Assembly (NCBI GenBank): GCA_038373865.1
Contig: JAXGGA010001667.1
Coordinates: forward strand, 80,312 to 144,311
Direction: 5' to 3'
Length of the DNA stretch: 64,000 bases
From: Uloborus plumipes
Taxonomy: Eukaryota; Arthropoda; Arachnida; Araneae; Uloboridae
Part shown: one piece after another, positions 23,279 through 36,000 of the stretch
How positions within the stretch are numbered: position 1 is the first letter of the stretch
How the letters are laid out: the number at the start of each line of letters is the position of its first letter
Notes under the pieces: generated by a model
What the model saw: the letters and a program-made list of their open reading frames with translations, nothing else
What the model was told of the DNA's origin: nothing
The model's database searches: none
Position numbers and translations under genes: made by a program

Positions 23279-24000
23279 TTATTCGTAATGTCCTTTATGT
23301 CTACAATATTCGTCTCTTCTGCTAGAATTATGAGATCTATGTTTTTGTTCATAAAAACTGCTTTTACTTTTATCAGCAGAACTTTCCTTGTAATAATACT
23401 TTTTAGTCCTCTTTTCGTGTCTTTTTGGAGATTGATCTTCATCACTACTTGATGAATTGTTCCGTCTGTTATGTAAAACAGAGCTTGTGTGTTTAATTTC
23501 ATCCCGCCTTTCCTTGTATTCTCTACTTTTGTCACGTTTCTGACTAGCATAATCATGGTTAGAAAGTTTGTGCCCGTATTTGTCATCAGTTTCTTTATTT
23601 TTCTCTACGCTACAGGAAGAAAAAGAAGACTCTATTCCTAAATCTCGAGTCGAAGCCTTCTTCCTTTTACTTCGATTGTCCTCTTCACTCTCTGATGAGC
23701 TATCTGAAGATGAACTGCTATTGTTGTGCCTTTTTCTATGTGAAGGGTGTTTGGAAACTGAAGGAATATTTTTATCTTTTGAATGGTAACTATCGTTTTT
23801 ATGATACGTATCATTATTCTTAACAGAATTATTATAGTTAGAGGAATGCATGTCCTCAGTTTTTTGACTTTTGCGTTCATGCTCTTTTGTTTCAGCATAC
23901 TTGTTGGGATGTTCATACTTGTCATAACCAGGGTCATGTTTTTCGATTTTCACTTTAACTTCTCTCTTATCAGACTTTTTGTCCTTTTTCTTCTTTTTCT
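23279..24000 (-). CDS. RBMX2: RBMX2 terminal coding exon (722 nt)
   Basis: Acceptor TATTTCAG at 24008-24001, stop TAA at 23281-23279. Encodes the low-complexity tail: [20 protein letters not shown] near the start, a Ser-rich acidic stretch, [16 protein letters not shown], and a His/Arg-rich end. The Lys-rich start continues the linker of exon 4, as in vertebrate RBMX2. Its length is above the human protein's because of this tail. Confidence 0.9.
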
Positions 24001-27000
24001 CTGAAATAGGTGAAGATATATTAATAATACTCAATTTATGGAGGAGGAGGCACAAAAAACATGAATTTTTCAAGAAAACCGACTTATCAAAAAAAGTTTT
24101 AACTTTAATGCCACATAAGTTTCAGAACATTTTTTTTATAACAAAACAGAACTGGCTAATTAATTAAGAAGTAAATCACAGTGGCACATTTTAAGGAATT
24201 AGAGTGAGGAAAAACTTTAAAGCAGAACTAGAAATAAGTGGTTTTTAGTTGCATTTTGTGACCAAAAATTTTGATTTACACCTGGATTTCAAGCCCTAGG
24301 CGCCAAATTTAACGTCTAAAGCAGTAATTCCCAACCTGGGGGCGATGAGTATTTGGAAGAAAAAACAGTAGTAATAATAAGGTAGCGAAAACCGAAATTG
24401 TAAAAATTTACGAAACCGGTTGTTCAGAGTTCAGAAAATTAATCACAAGTTAAGAAAGAAACAAATTAAAGTTCAAGAGCTTCCTCCTTGCACCTTGGAT
24501 GAACCTTAGAAAGTATTTTGTCATTCATTGTCAATTTTATGAATTTTCAGATTTTCAATTCATTTTCCTTCAAATTTTTAATTTCAATGATTTTATTTCT
24601 CCCAGATTCCAATGTAGAAAAGAAAATACTTTCTTGAATGTACTTCTGTTTTTGAAAAGTATGTCGATGATCTTTGTTAAATGTTACCCTTCAAATGCTT
24701 ACATCAGTTTGTTTTGTGACAGAAAAAAATTTATAATTACATTATTTATCTATATTATATTTTTAATTTAAAAGTGATTGGGTATAATTGCTTTATTGCA
24801 TACATTTTACTTCAAATTGAAGTTAGGTACTTATATTTTTAACCCTTCACTGCACGATTTTTTATATTTTCATGAAAAAAATCATTTGTTACCTTTTAAA
24901 TAGCCCTGAGTTCAGGAAAAATGAAGAAAAAAATTAATCTTAAAAATGTGCGCCAAAAATGATGTTTTAATTGTTTGTTCTATATATGGCACAAAGCACA
25001 TGGCATATGCTTTGTATACGGATAAGTGTAATAATCTACAATGTGTTTTGTGCCATAAGTGGTATAAACAAACTTTCCACTAAGTGTATTTAAACATTTT
25101 TAGAACAAAGGAAATAATGACTAAGCACACTTCTAACGGAAATGCAGACACTCTTTCTTTAAAAAGCAAGAACTGTAATACCTAGACCAGTGCAACTAAC
25201 TAGTGCATAAAAATCACACTAAACTGTTATAGCAATGTTCCAGAAGGGGCACAAAGCTCAGTTTAACTGCATTTAAAAATCATAGGAATATATAAGGGTT
25301 TATTTGGTTTGTGCCAGATCTGGCACACCGTGCAGTGAAGGGTTAATGGTATCGATGTTCACTTGCACCAACTTATAGTTTTTCAAGGAAGATGGGGGGC
25401 AGGGGGGGGGGCAATAGGTGTCAGTCAGCATCTTGAAGAGGGCGATGAGCTCAAAAAGGTTGGGAAACACTGGTCTAAAGTTTTGGTCAAACTGAAGCTT
25501 TTTTCCCGAACTTGAGATCCCTGGTTGACTTAGAAGTTTATATTTAGAAAAGTATTTTAAAAATACAATGAATTTTGTCTTTGAAAAAAGTTTCTTCTGT
25601 TCTTTTCCTAGATTTTTTTTAAATGTGCAACCGATAATGTTTCTGTATGTAATTCATTGGTATTTAATAAATACTTTTTTAATATTGGGATGCATATACA
25701 TTTGATTCATTAAAAATGGCACCTAAATTGTTCATTTTGGGGCTTAGAAATTTAGAGTAGGAGTCATGATGACATCTATATTACAACACTCATTTCTAAC
25801 ACTGCTTTTAATTCAATCTCAACTGTATAAACAAAGTAGCTTTCAAGGAACAAAATATGTTTTGACTTTATCTTAGTAAATGAAATGTGCAATTTAGGTC
25901 AGTTAATATAAATTGATTTCTATTTGTAAGTAGCTGTACCCGCACAGCTGTGCTTGTGCAATAAAGTTTAAAAAAGAAGCTATGTGAGCGCCGTGTAAAT
26001 CCTCTAAAATAAAAAGAAAGACTTTGTTTCGTTAATTAAAATATACAATACAAATAGAAAACTTTCACTTGAGTTAGGGGGTGGGGCTATTAGTGGGGTA
26101 GGTGCAGGGTTGTCATTTCGTCCACTTTTTTGTAAAAAGTCAGGGACGCCGGAAGAAATGGACGAAATGGACAAAATTGGACGAAATGGACAAAATGGAA
26201 GAAATGAAAGAAAAAACACATTTTTTTCATACGTTTAATGTATAAAAAATGTTATGATGTACAATTAGTATCTCTCTTGCATTACCTATTTTTCAAAATA
26301 GAATGATGGTATCATACGAAAGAAAAAAAAAGAATGGCAATTAAACCATTGAATTTTAACTAATTTTATTTGAAATAAATAAAATTTAACATAGTGAAAA
26401 AACTATTGAGTGTAATTACATTATTGTAAAGTAGACAAATGAAATAGAAAAAAAAAGTTTTTCTTCATTACATATTTTTAAAAAGAAATTAAAGAGTATT
26501 CTATTACCTTAGACATTTATTAACACAATACAATTTCTTAAAAAATAAACTTTATATGATATTTTCTCATAAATTCTATATTTAAATTTTGTTTGAATTA
26601 AATACACATATAAATGTATATCATTTGTAGTTGAAAATACATTAGATGCTACAAGAAATATTGGTTTAATTTTGATTCATTTGGTCATTTTACATTATAT
26701 TTTTTGAGGATTTAATGAATGTTGCCCCATTGTAAAATATTTATGTACACAGCATTGTTTCATGGATATATTAATGTTATTATAGGAACATATTTCATTT
26801 CATGGCAAAATTTTCTTTCTCAAATCTTTTAAAATCTTTAGTTCCACTTTTATATTTTATATACTTTTATTATTGGCAATGAAACTCCTTCACAACAAAA
26901 AACATCTTAAAATTATTTACTGCTAATGTATGCTTTCATAAGCATTAAATCTTATCGTTAACATTCATTTATTTTATACAGATACTATATTTTTATAGTA

Positions 27001-30000
27001 TCTGTTGTTTATTAAATATTTGTTTGTATACATAATTATGTGTGCTAATTTTGATGATAAAACTATTACCTCATTGAAAAGAATCAATATTTTAAAACAT
27101 TACTTTTCAACTTTGGATTTTTTTTATCAAGAACTGTCATTTTCTTTAAAGTGGATAAAATGGACAAAATGCTATTTTGTACGAGGCGGTTTTTTCCAGG
27201 TTTTTTCCGGCGGTTTTCTCCACCCCGGACGAAATCAAACAACCCTGGGTAGGTGAGCGGTGCCCTTGCTAAATTTTAAAACACTTGAAACTGAACTTTG
27301 TCGAAACTTTAATTTTATTTATTTTTCTTTAGATACAAATTTCAAAAATTCATGGGAGATGAGGGATTCCTTAAGAAGTGGGGATTTCAAGCTGCAGCTT
27401 GTTCGGCTTGTACGTAAATCCTGCCCTGAATCCGCCCTTGTGCATTATTTGTTGAAAACCCTGGGAGAGGGTTAGTAGTTTTATATTCTATAAAGAAACA
27501 AGAAGCATAAGAGAATTAATTAGGAAAAATTGGGACAAAGTAAAAAATGGTGTAGAACCGGGAAATCAAAGTAATCCCACATGTTTGGCCTAAATACCAA
27601 CATTGATAGCACAGAAAAAAATCTGGTATGGACCCCACACTACTTCCTTTTATGTGTAAATTTCTTAGTAGTTGCCTTAAGTGTTAAAAAAAGTACTTGG
27701 AGTGAGCAAGGTAACAATTCAAATATTTACTCCCCTGATCCGCCACGAAACAATGCAAAAAATGTTTTACAATGGTTAATTTTCTAAATATTGCTGATTT
27801 TAATATCATTCAGTGAATTTTTCGCAAAATATCGCCAATAGCGCCAAGTTAAACCCAAATACAAAAACTAATTTTTTCGCCAAATTTGTCGCCAAGTTGG
27901 CGTCAAACACTTGGCGACATATCGCCAAGTGGTCGCTCCAATTCATATCACTTGAGTCTGCATTGAAATTAATACTGATTTACCCCAAAAAATTTGCATA
28001 AACATACTGCCCACCTTGATAAATTTCATTAAATTTTCAATAATAAATTCATTTGTTTCAAATGATTTTAAAAAATAAAATGTTACAAATGATGTTTAAC
28101 AGATTTCACACCTGCCTCCTAACCAAAATGTGAGGATTTAGGGGGTATATACGACCAATCAATACCTTCAGAATTAAAAAAAGAAGCCAATATTTCATCT
28201 GGAATATGAATCATACTTTTTTAACTGAGCCTTGGCTCCAACAAAATTTGTTGCAGCATCTGTGAATATTTTGGAACACTTTCCGCGCCTAGTGAAAAAT
28301 CTTTTAAAAGAGTTGCTATTAATGCATCTGAAGTTAAATGTGAGAGCATTTCAAGATGAATTGCTCGAATTACAAAACGTATACATACACAAATATAAAT
28401 TTTACTAGGTGACCCGTGCGGAATTCCGCAAAAAAAAAAAAAAAAAAAAAACTCTAAACTTAAAATTGAGTTATTCAGGTTCAAAGATTTCAGTCCTCTA
28501 TTGGATGTGTTAGATTTGGTGTCTTAGTTTCGCTCCCCTGCTAAGGCGGTTTATTTTAAAACATTGGTTGTCGTGGTATAAAACAGAGGATACCTTTCTG
28601 CCCCCATTACGATAAACTTTTAAAAGAGATCAAAGACACGTTCACTTTTACAACTACTACAAAAGTGATACCCTATATTAAAATCAAATACACAGGGCTA
28701 CTACTAAACTAAATACTAACGTTATCGCAAAACTACCATAGTATTTTGAAACAATAAAAGTTACAATTAAGGTTTACCGAGCTAAGCCTTGGCTTGAAAT
28801 GTCGCATTTAAAATTGATTTGAACAACAATGGTAACGATTTTAACAGTTGAGCAAAAAATTTAACTTTTTCAAATTTCAATCGCTTATAAGTCGCTTAAA
28901 CGTGGATTTTCGAGATTCTCGTTACGCGGCGCTAGCGGAGAAACGTTCTAAATAACGCATTTTTTTTAATCTTTCGAATGAAATCAAAATGGAGACGATA
29001 CGACAATTATTTCGCTAGATAGAGTCAATTTTGTGCCCAAAAATTGAAGTTCGAATAAAAAACGAACCGACACTTTTTAGAGTAATTAAACACATAAGAA
29101 ATATTAATTCTTTCACTAGGCAAATTGCTTATTATTTGAGATGTTAAAATAGGTTTACACTAAAAACAAGTAACAAAAGAATGAACACATTTTCTAGCTA
29201 GATTTCTAGCTCCTAAAGGCCAAAACTTTGTATGAACAACATTTAATAAAGCTTGTGGACCTGCATGCAATAAGTTTAATGATAGGTATAAAATATAATT
29301 AAACTCAACTTAGAGTTTTTCGGCAAAATGATAGGACATTTATGATTTGAAAGGGAAAAAAGCTTTTTCAAGCCGACCACCTACTTTTTGGAAACCATTT
29401 TCATCAATAAATGGATTTAAATTACAAAAGTTACATGTCTTTTTCATTTTACCCCTATCATATAAAGATTGTTTTAATAAGCAAAAATTTCAGCATCTAA
29501 AGTTTCTGTGATAACTCCAGTAACTCGATTATCTTTAGTTTTTAAGTTTTATGAATAAACCTATGACCATTTTGATGATCGTCAGGAACACTGGAAGTAC
29601 CTTTCAATAGAGAAGGTGTACCTTTAAACCAAAAGTCATTATTTATCAGTTGTTCAAGGACCAAACAACGCCAAATCAGGAGCATTCTCCTCTGCTTTTA
29701 CGTGAAACCATCTACAGGGTTTCAGTCAATCTCTGTATCGTAGCAACTCTTGAGGCAACAAAAGCTTGTAACTCGCACAGTGATCTTTGAAGCCAAGCTA
29801 GCACTATACATAGGTGCTTCAAAATGTTTTTAGACTCGGATAGAAAAATATGAGTTAAAAATTTGCTTTCAGTGCTCATCAGCAGTTTCAACCTTCAATA
29901 CTCCACGGTAGATGGCAACAGAGAAAAAAAACACACTTTTAACATACAGGGTGTCCACTCCTATGGTGGCCCAATAGCTAATTTCTAAACTGTTAGAGAT

Positions 30001-33000
30001 AAGCATATAGTTTATTTAGGAAAAAATCTCTAAATTACGAAAGGAATTTTGGGTCTATTCAATGTTTTTCAAAAAATCAAATTTTGAAAGAGTTACGAAA
30101 TTTAAATTTTTATACAGCCCCCCAGTCCTATCAATCATATTTAGTAAAACATTCTTGACACTGTAACGTTTAAAACTAAAAAAAAATCACTGTTCTACGA
30201 CAAAAATTGACCGAGTTATGACGTTTTGAAAAATCAAGATTTTGCATTATTTCATGACGTCATCGAGAGATCGCTTAAGGGACCGTATGCGAAATCCTTC
30301 AAAATCTTGATTTTTCAAAACGTCATAACTCGGTCAATTTTTGTCGTAGAACAGTGATTTTTTTTTAGTTTTAAACGTTACAGTGTCAAGAATGTTTTAC
30401 TAAATATGATTGATAGGACTGGGGGGCTGTATAAAAATTTAAATTTTGTAACTCTTTCAAAATTTGATTTTTTGAAAAACATTCAATAGACCCAAAATTC
30501 CTTTCGTAATTTAGAGATTTTTTCCTAAATGAACTATATGCTTTTCTCTAACGGTTAAGAAATTAGCTATTGGGCCACGATAGGAGTGGACATCCTGTAT
30601 TTTCAAAGTGGAACACATTTGTTAGCAACTCTCACTGAACACAAAAATCAGGCCTGTCATTTAGGGGGGTCAATTGCCCCCCCCCCCCTGATTTTGGGAA
30701 ATCAAAGTGGGCATGGTTTTTGCCACTTTTTGGTAAATTTTACATTGTGTATGCACCCTTTGCCCCCCCCCCCCCCCCCCGGAAAATTTTGAAATGACGT
30801 CCCTGACCAAAATGCATTACACTAACACAATCAGTTTTCTCTTAACAAACTGAAGCCGCGTAGCAGTGGTTGCAGTACTAAAATTAAAATTTGCATAAAC
30901 ACCATGATTAAACCTAACACTTAATTGACCGAGAGAAATATTACTCTCTTTAGAATTTGGAGATATTTTGAGAGGTAGATCTAAATACGAGCGGTCAAGG
31001 TAAGGGTTTTAGTCTATCTTAATATTTTAGCAAATGATAATTTGTTTCATTTCCAAAAACATTCATACAATGGCCTACATAGGACCCCCCAGCCCCCCTC
31101 CCCCGCTTTGAGGGAGCATAATCATGAAAAATAGCACCATGTGAGTTACAAGGAGAAATTTCTTCTTTAATAGTTTAATAGGGAGTGGAGGGCACACCTT
31201 AGTCTATTATATGCTACTACATTCATATAAGAATATTGTGAAATAATTAAGTATTACAGTCGACGCTCGTTATAACGACCACACGTTATAAAGACCATTC
31301 CATTATAAAGACCAGTGGGAAAAGCCCAACTTGATTCTCGAAACACAAAAATTCTACCTGTTATAGCGACCACCCATTATAAAGACCTATTTCTTTGGAA
31401 TGGAGATGGTCTTTATATCGAGCGTCGACTGTATAAGTGATTGAATTTTAGGAAAAATATCAAGAACTAGAAAAATAATATAACTATGAAAAAAAAGAAA
31501 AACAATTCACCTTTCTTGACTTTTTTCTTCTTTTGCTTCTGTAGAGGAGATTCAGTAAGTTCTGTTTTGATGAGCTTTGGAGCACAACCTTCTGCTTTCA
31601 ACGTTTTTGTAACTTCATCATCCCGTTCATCTTCCTTAGGTGGTTTATAATTTGCGACGTGATCCACTCTTATAGTACGACCACATATCTGAAAGAAATG
31701 CAATTTGTCTGTCAATATTAAATACAACAAAAACATTTATACTTATATTTGCACGTGAAAATTGCAATAAAATAACTAACTACATGCATAAGTTACATTC
31801 ATGTTTTCTTACAAACAATAGAAAGAACAATAAATTTAAAAACGTATAGAATATAGTAGAAGACTGTTACAATGTACAACTTGGGACAATAGTTTCCGGT
31901 TACCCAGATCATTTCACAAATTTAGAAAATAATGTTCAGAATATATTAGTATATTTACAAGCCCGTCATTTAGGGAGGTCAAGGGCTTTGAGAAATCAAT
32001 GTATTTACATATAAGTGGGCGTGGTTTTTTTATGTTTTCCCATGAAATTGCATTGTGTTTGTACCCTTTGCTCCCCCCCCCCCCCCCCCACCCACCCACC
32101 CCTGAAAAAACTTGAAATGACGGCCCAGTTTGCACATCAAAATAAGTTTTGACTGCAATGAATATTAAAGTTATACAAATACAAATTCGACGACCAGCAA
32201 CAGGCTCTGGGCCCAACAGGGCTGGTCCTAGAAGTTCAAGTTATGAAATTTAATGTACATTAATTACCCTTCACAAACTTCATATTTTGCATAACAGTTG
32301 TACTGTCGGGAACAATCTGCTACTCTTTTACTGGGAATACTAATTTTCATTTTAAAAAAGCTAAAAAAAGTTTTAAAACTTAATTTAGCAAATAATTGTT
32401 ACCTTTACAAGGCAGAATAGAGAACTTGTTTTTAGTTGCAAAATATACTATTTATATCAGAAAAGTTGTGCAGTTTATAGAGAATTGTAATTTTAGGGTC
32501 AGCATAATCAAGGCATTCTACTATTGTAGTTTACTATATGTTATATTAAATACTAATGGAGAAAAGCATACCTTAATTCCATTAAAATTATCAACAGCCA
32601 GTATAGTACTCTTTTGGTTTGCATAACACAAAAAGCAGAATCCTTTAGTTTTACCAGTTTTTTTGTCTCGCACTAAATTGATGTTGACTATTTCACCATA
32701 CCTAAATGTAATATAAAAGAAAATTAGCAATTTATAGAATAAACTGTACAAAGTACATACAGGGCATATTTTAAGTAATGAGAATAAGTCCACAAAAATA
32801 ATTCACTAGAGATATAGCTACAAAGCTTTAGCAATCTTCAAAGTATGCTCCTTGAGCATCAACAGACTGCTACAGTCGATGTTTCCACGCTTTGTGCGAA
32901 CCCTGGAAGTCACCAACCGAAACATCCTTTAGAGTATGCGTGCAAGCCCTTTTGACATCATTTAGAGTCCTGTGGTAGGGCCCTTTGAGGGCAGTTTTCA

Positions 33001-36000
33001 CTTTGGGAAAGAGGAAAAAGTCTGTCGGAGAAAGGTCAGGGCTGTAGGGAGGCAGTGGAATTATTACGATGCCATTTTTTGTCAAGTGCTCGGAAACCAC
33101 GACGCAGGTGTGAGATAGTGCACTATCTTTGTGGAGCTTCCAATTGGCAGCAATTTTTGGTCTCAGTTGGTTGACCAGTCGCTTTAAAGGCAAATGCAAA
33201 ATTTGATTGCATAACGCTGTTCAATTCTTCGTTGCATTTTGAACTTGCATACACTTTTTTGAAGACGTCTACCCCATGCGTGATCCTGCCTCAACCAAAG
33301 CCAGCAGGTGACTGCCAAGTGGAGCGTTATCAAGGTCGAAGGCCCCCACTACCGACTCCAACCCTCTCGGAGACCCCTCTGGCATACAGCCGCGTCAGAA
33401 CAAAAATATTCTCACTACTAAAATACACATTCTGTATCATACAGCACACAACTATACTGATGGAGGGCAAAATAATACAAACATCTGTGAAATAGTGGAA
33501 AATCTTTATTAATGGGGGGTTGGATAACACTTTGACTAAAGTACAAATTTAATGTAACATGGGAAAGATGAATAAAGGTCTTGGACACTAAAGGAACGAT
33601 GTTTGGACTCCAAATATTCCCATAAATGTTCAATAATATTCAAGTCAGGAGACTAAGGCAAAATGTTCAACTTCATTGTTATGCTTTTTGAACCATTCTA
33701 AAACACATCTAGCAGTATGGATAGGGGCATTTTTGCTTTTGAAAAGCGGTCTCTCTCTAAGGAATACACTCTGGACAAAGGGACAGGCATTATTCCCTAG
33801 AATGCTTAGGTAATGATTAGATTTGATCCTCCCATGCAGAATAATAAGTCGCCCAAGACTGCACCAAGATATTGCACCCCACATTATAAAGGAGCCACCC
33901 CTATACTTCACTCTTGGCAAATGGAGATCAGAATAAAACACTTCTGTAGGCGTTCTTAAGATATAAACGCATCTGGTTGTCTGTAATAGAGTGAATGATG
34001 ATTCATCTGATTATATTACCTGTTGCCACAACTTCACAGATCACACACTCCAGGGTCCGTACCTACCACAACTCGTGGTTTAACCCGGATCGGGCCCTGA
34101 AGAGCGCTCTGTTCTTTTTTTGAACCAGAACCAAGGGTCGAGCAAACCCTTGGCCCAGCACCCCCAAAGGTATCGTTTCACTTGGAGGACTTTGTGACCA
34201 CGACATTTTTAACGTCCCGCAGCCACCATTAATCAAAACGGTGGATCTTTGATCGGCTGGGATCGAACCTGGGTCCCTCCGGTCACGAGTCCGACGCCTT
34301 ACCGATCGGGCTACCACGGCCCACTCCTGCTGCAACTGTGGGAACCAGCTGTATGATCTCCACAACACTGGAATTGCTTGAAAGCATTAGCTGTCACCAA
34401 GGATTTATGAATTGCTGCCCTGCCATAAATGTTTGCAGCATGAAGTTTATTTATACAGTTTTTGTTAAACAGGATTTTGGAGATGACTGTTCAGTTTGGA
34501 TGTTGTCTCGGATGACTATTGCCTATACTGTTGGGCTACTATCTGCTTCAAGATCCATCTGTCCCTATCAGCAAGTTTCGACTTTTGGTCACAGTTGTGC
34601 TTTGAAGAGATCGTCTTACCATCTTTCGCGTATGCTTTCATAATTAATTCCAAACCTCAAAAGGTTTGCTTTTTCAGTAACCAATGCTCCACTTAAACAA
34701 TCATTCCTCTTTGGAACTCTGACAGATCTCACATTTCACAGGCAGTTTTATAGGCACATGAAGCACAGGTGACCCCTGTTGAGAAACTGATATCTTCACC
34801 TTCACTAAGTGGCAGATTTCTGTTACACTAGCGCAGCTGCACTGCAGGTGTGAAACACATCATACTTTTTCAAAGGAATTCATATTATTTTGTTACTTCA
34901 TCTGTATGTTATCAAATAGCTGAAAAATGAAATGTACCACAAACTATGCATGGGAAAGGTGAATGATGGCTGAGGCGATGTGCTTTTTCGATTTGACATG
35001 AAACCATAGCGAAATTAACATGCCTAAAGACACTTTAGAGAATCTTGCAATGTATATAGGGCTGCATAGTAGACGGCTAATCTCTGCACTCTCTACTCCC
35101 TTATTTCCCATTACACACAAAAAGTTCAAGACTTGAGTTTTAAAACAAAAGTAATACTTGGAGCTCTTATTATAAATTTTGTACATGCAGAACCTCAGAA
35201 ATCTGAACCTCAGTAATCCGGAATTTCGTATCATCTGAATAGCTTCGGAAATAAATTATTCAAGTAGAAAAAAGGAAATATCAGTAAGTATGATTTAAAA
35301 GTTTAGTTAGTTTTATAATGCAGGGGCGGATCTAGGGGGGGCATGCCCCCCCCCCCAAAACGATTTAGTTCAGTTTTTTTGGGGTGGTGGGGAAAAATGT
35401 AAAAAAAAAAACCTCCAAAGAATAACGGAGTCTATTTATCACGTGTTTTTAACGATAAAGAAATTTATGCCTTAGCTGGAGTAAAATTATTTCCCTCCCC
35501 TCGGAACAGAAATTTATCTTTATTTTCAAAATTTTCCAACCTCATTTCGTGACAGTAACTTATTGCACCCTTATTGCTCAATCATTAAATGTGCTACCGT
35601 TATACTTAAAGTATAGTGAGGATCCTTTCTTTATTTTCTTTTCTTTTTTTTTTTTTTTACTACAAATATGCTAACCCAAAAATTAAAATTGATAGCTGCT
35701 CTCTCTATGATTATTGTAAATAAATAAGTAAACTAATTAATTTAAAAACATCATTCCCAACCCCCTGAACTTATACAAAAATATATTCGAAAAAAAAAAA
35801 GCTATTTAGCTGCACTTTATATTTATGTCTCTATAGAGCAGTACTTCTCAATGAGTGAGCTATGAGGTACTTCAGAGATGTTTCCAAACACACAAAAAAT
35901 AAATAAATAAATAAATAAAATAAAAATAAATAAATGAAAATAAAAATAAAATAATATTTTAAAATGCTCTAATAATTGTTGGGCTATTTTCCCTACAAAT

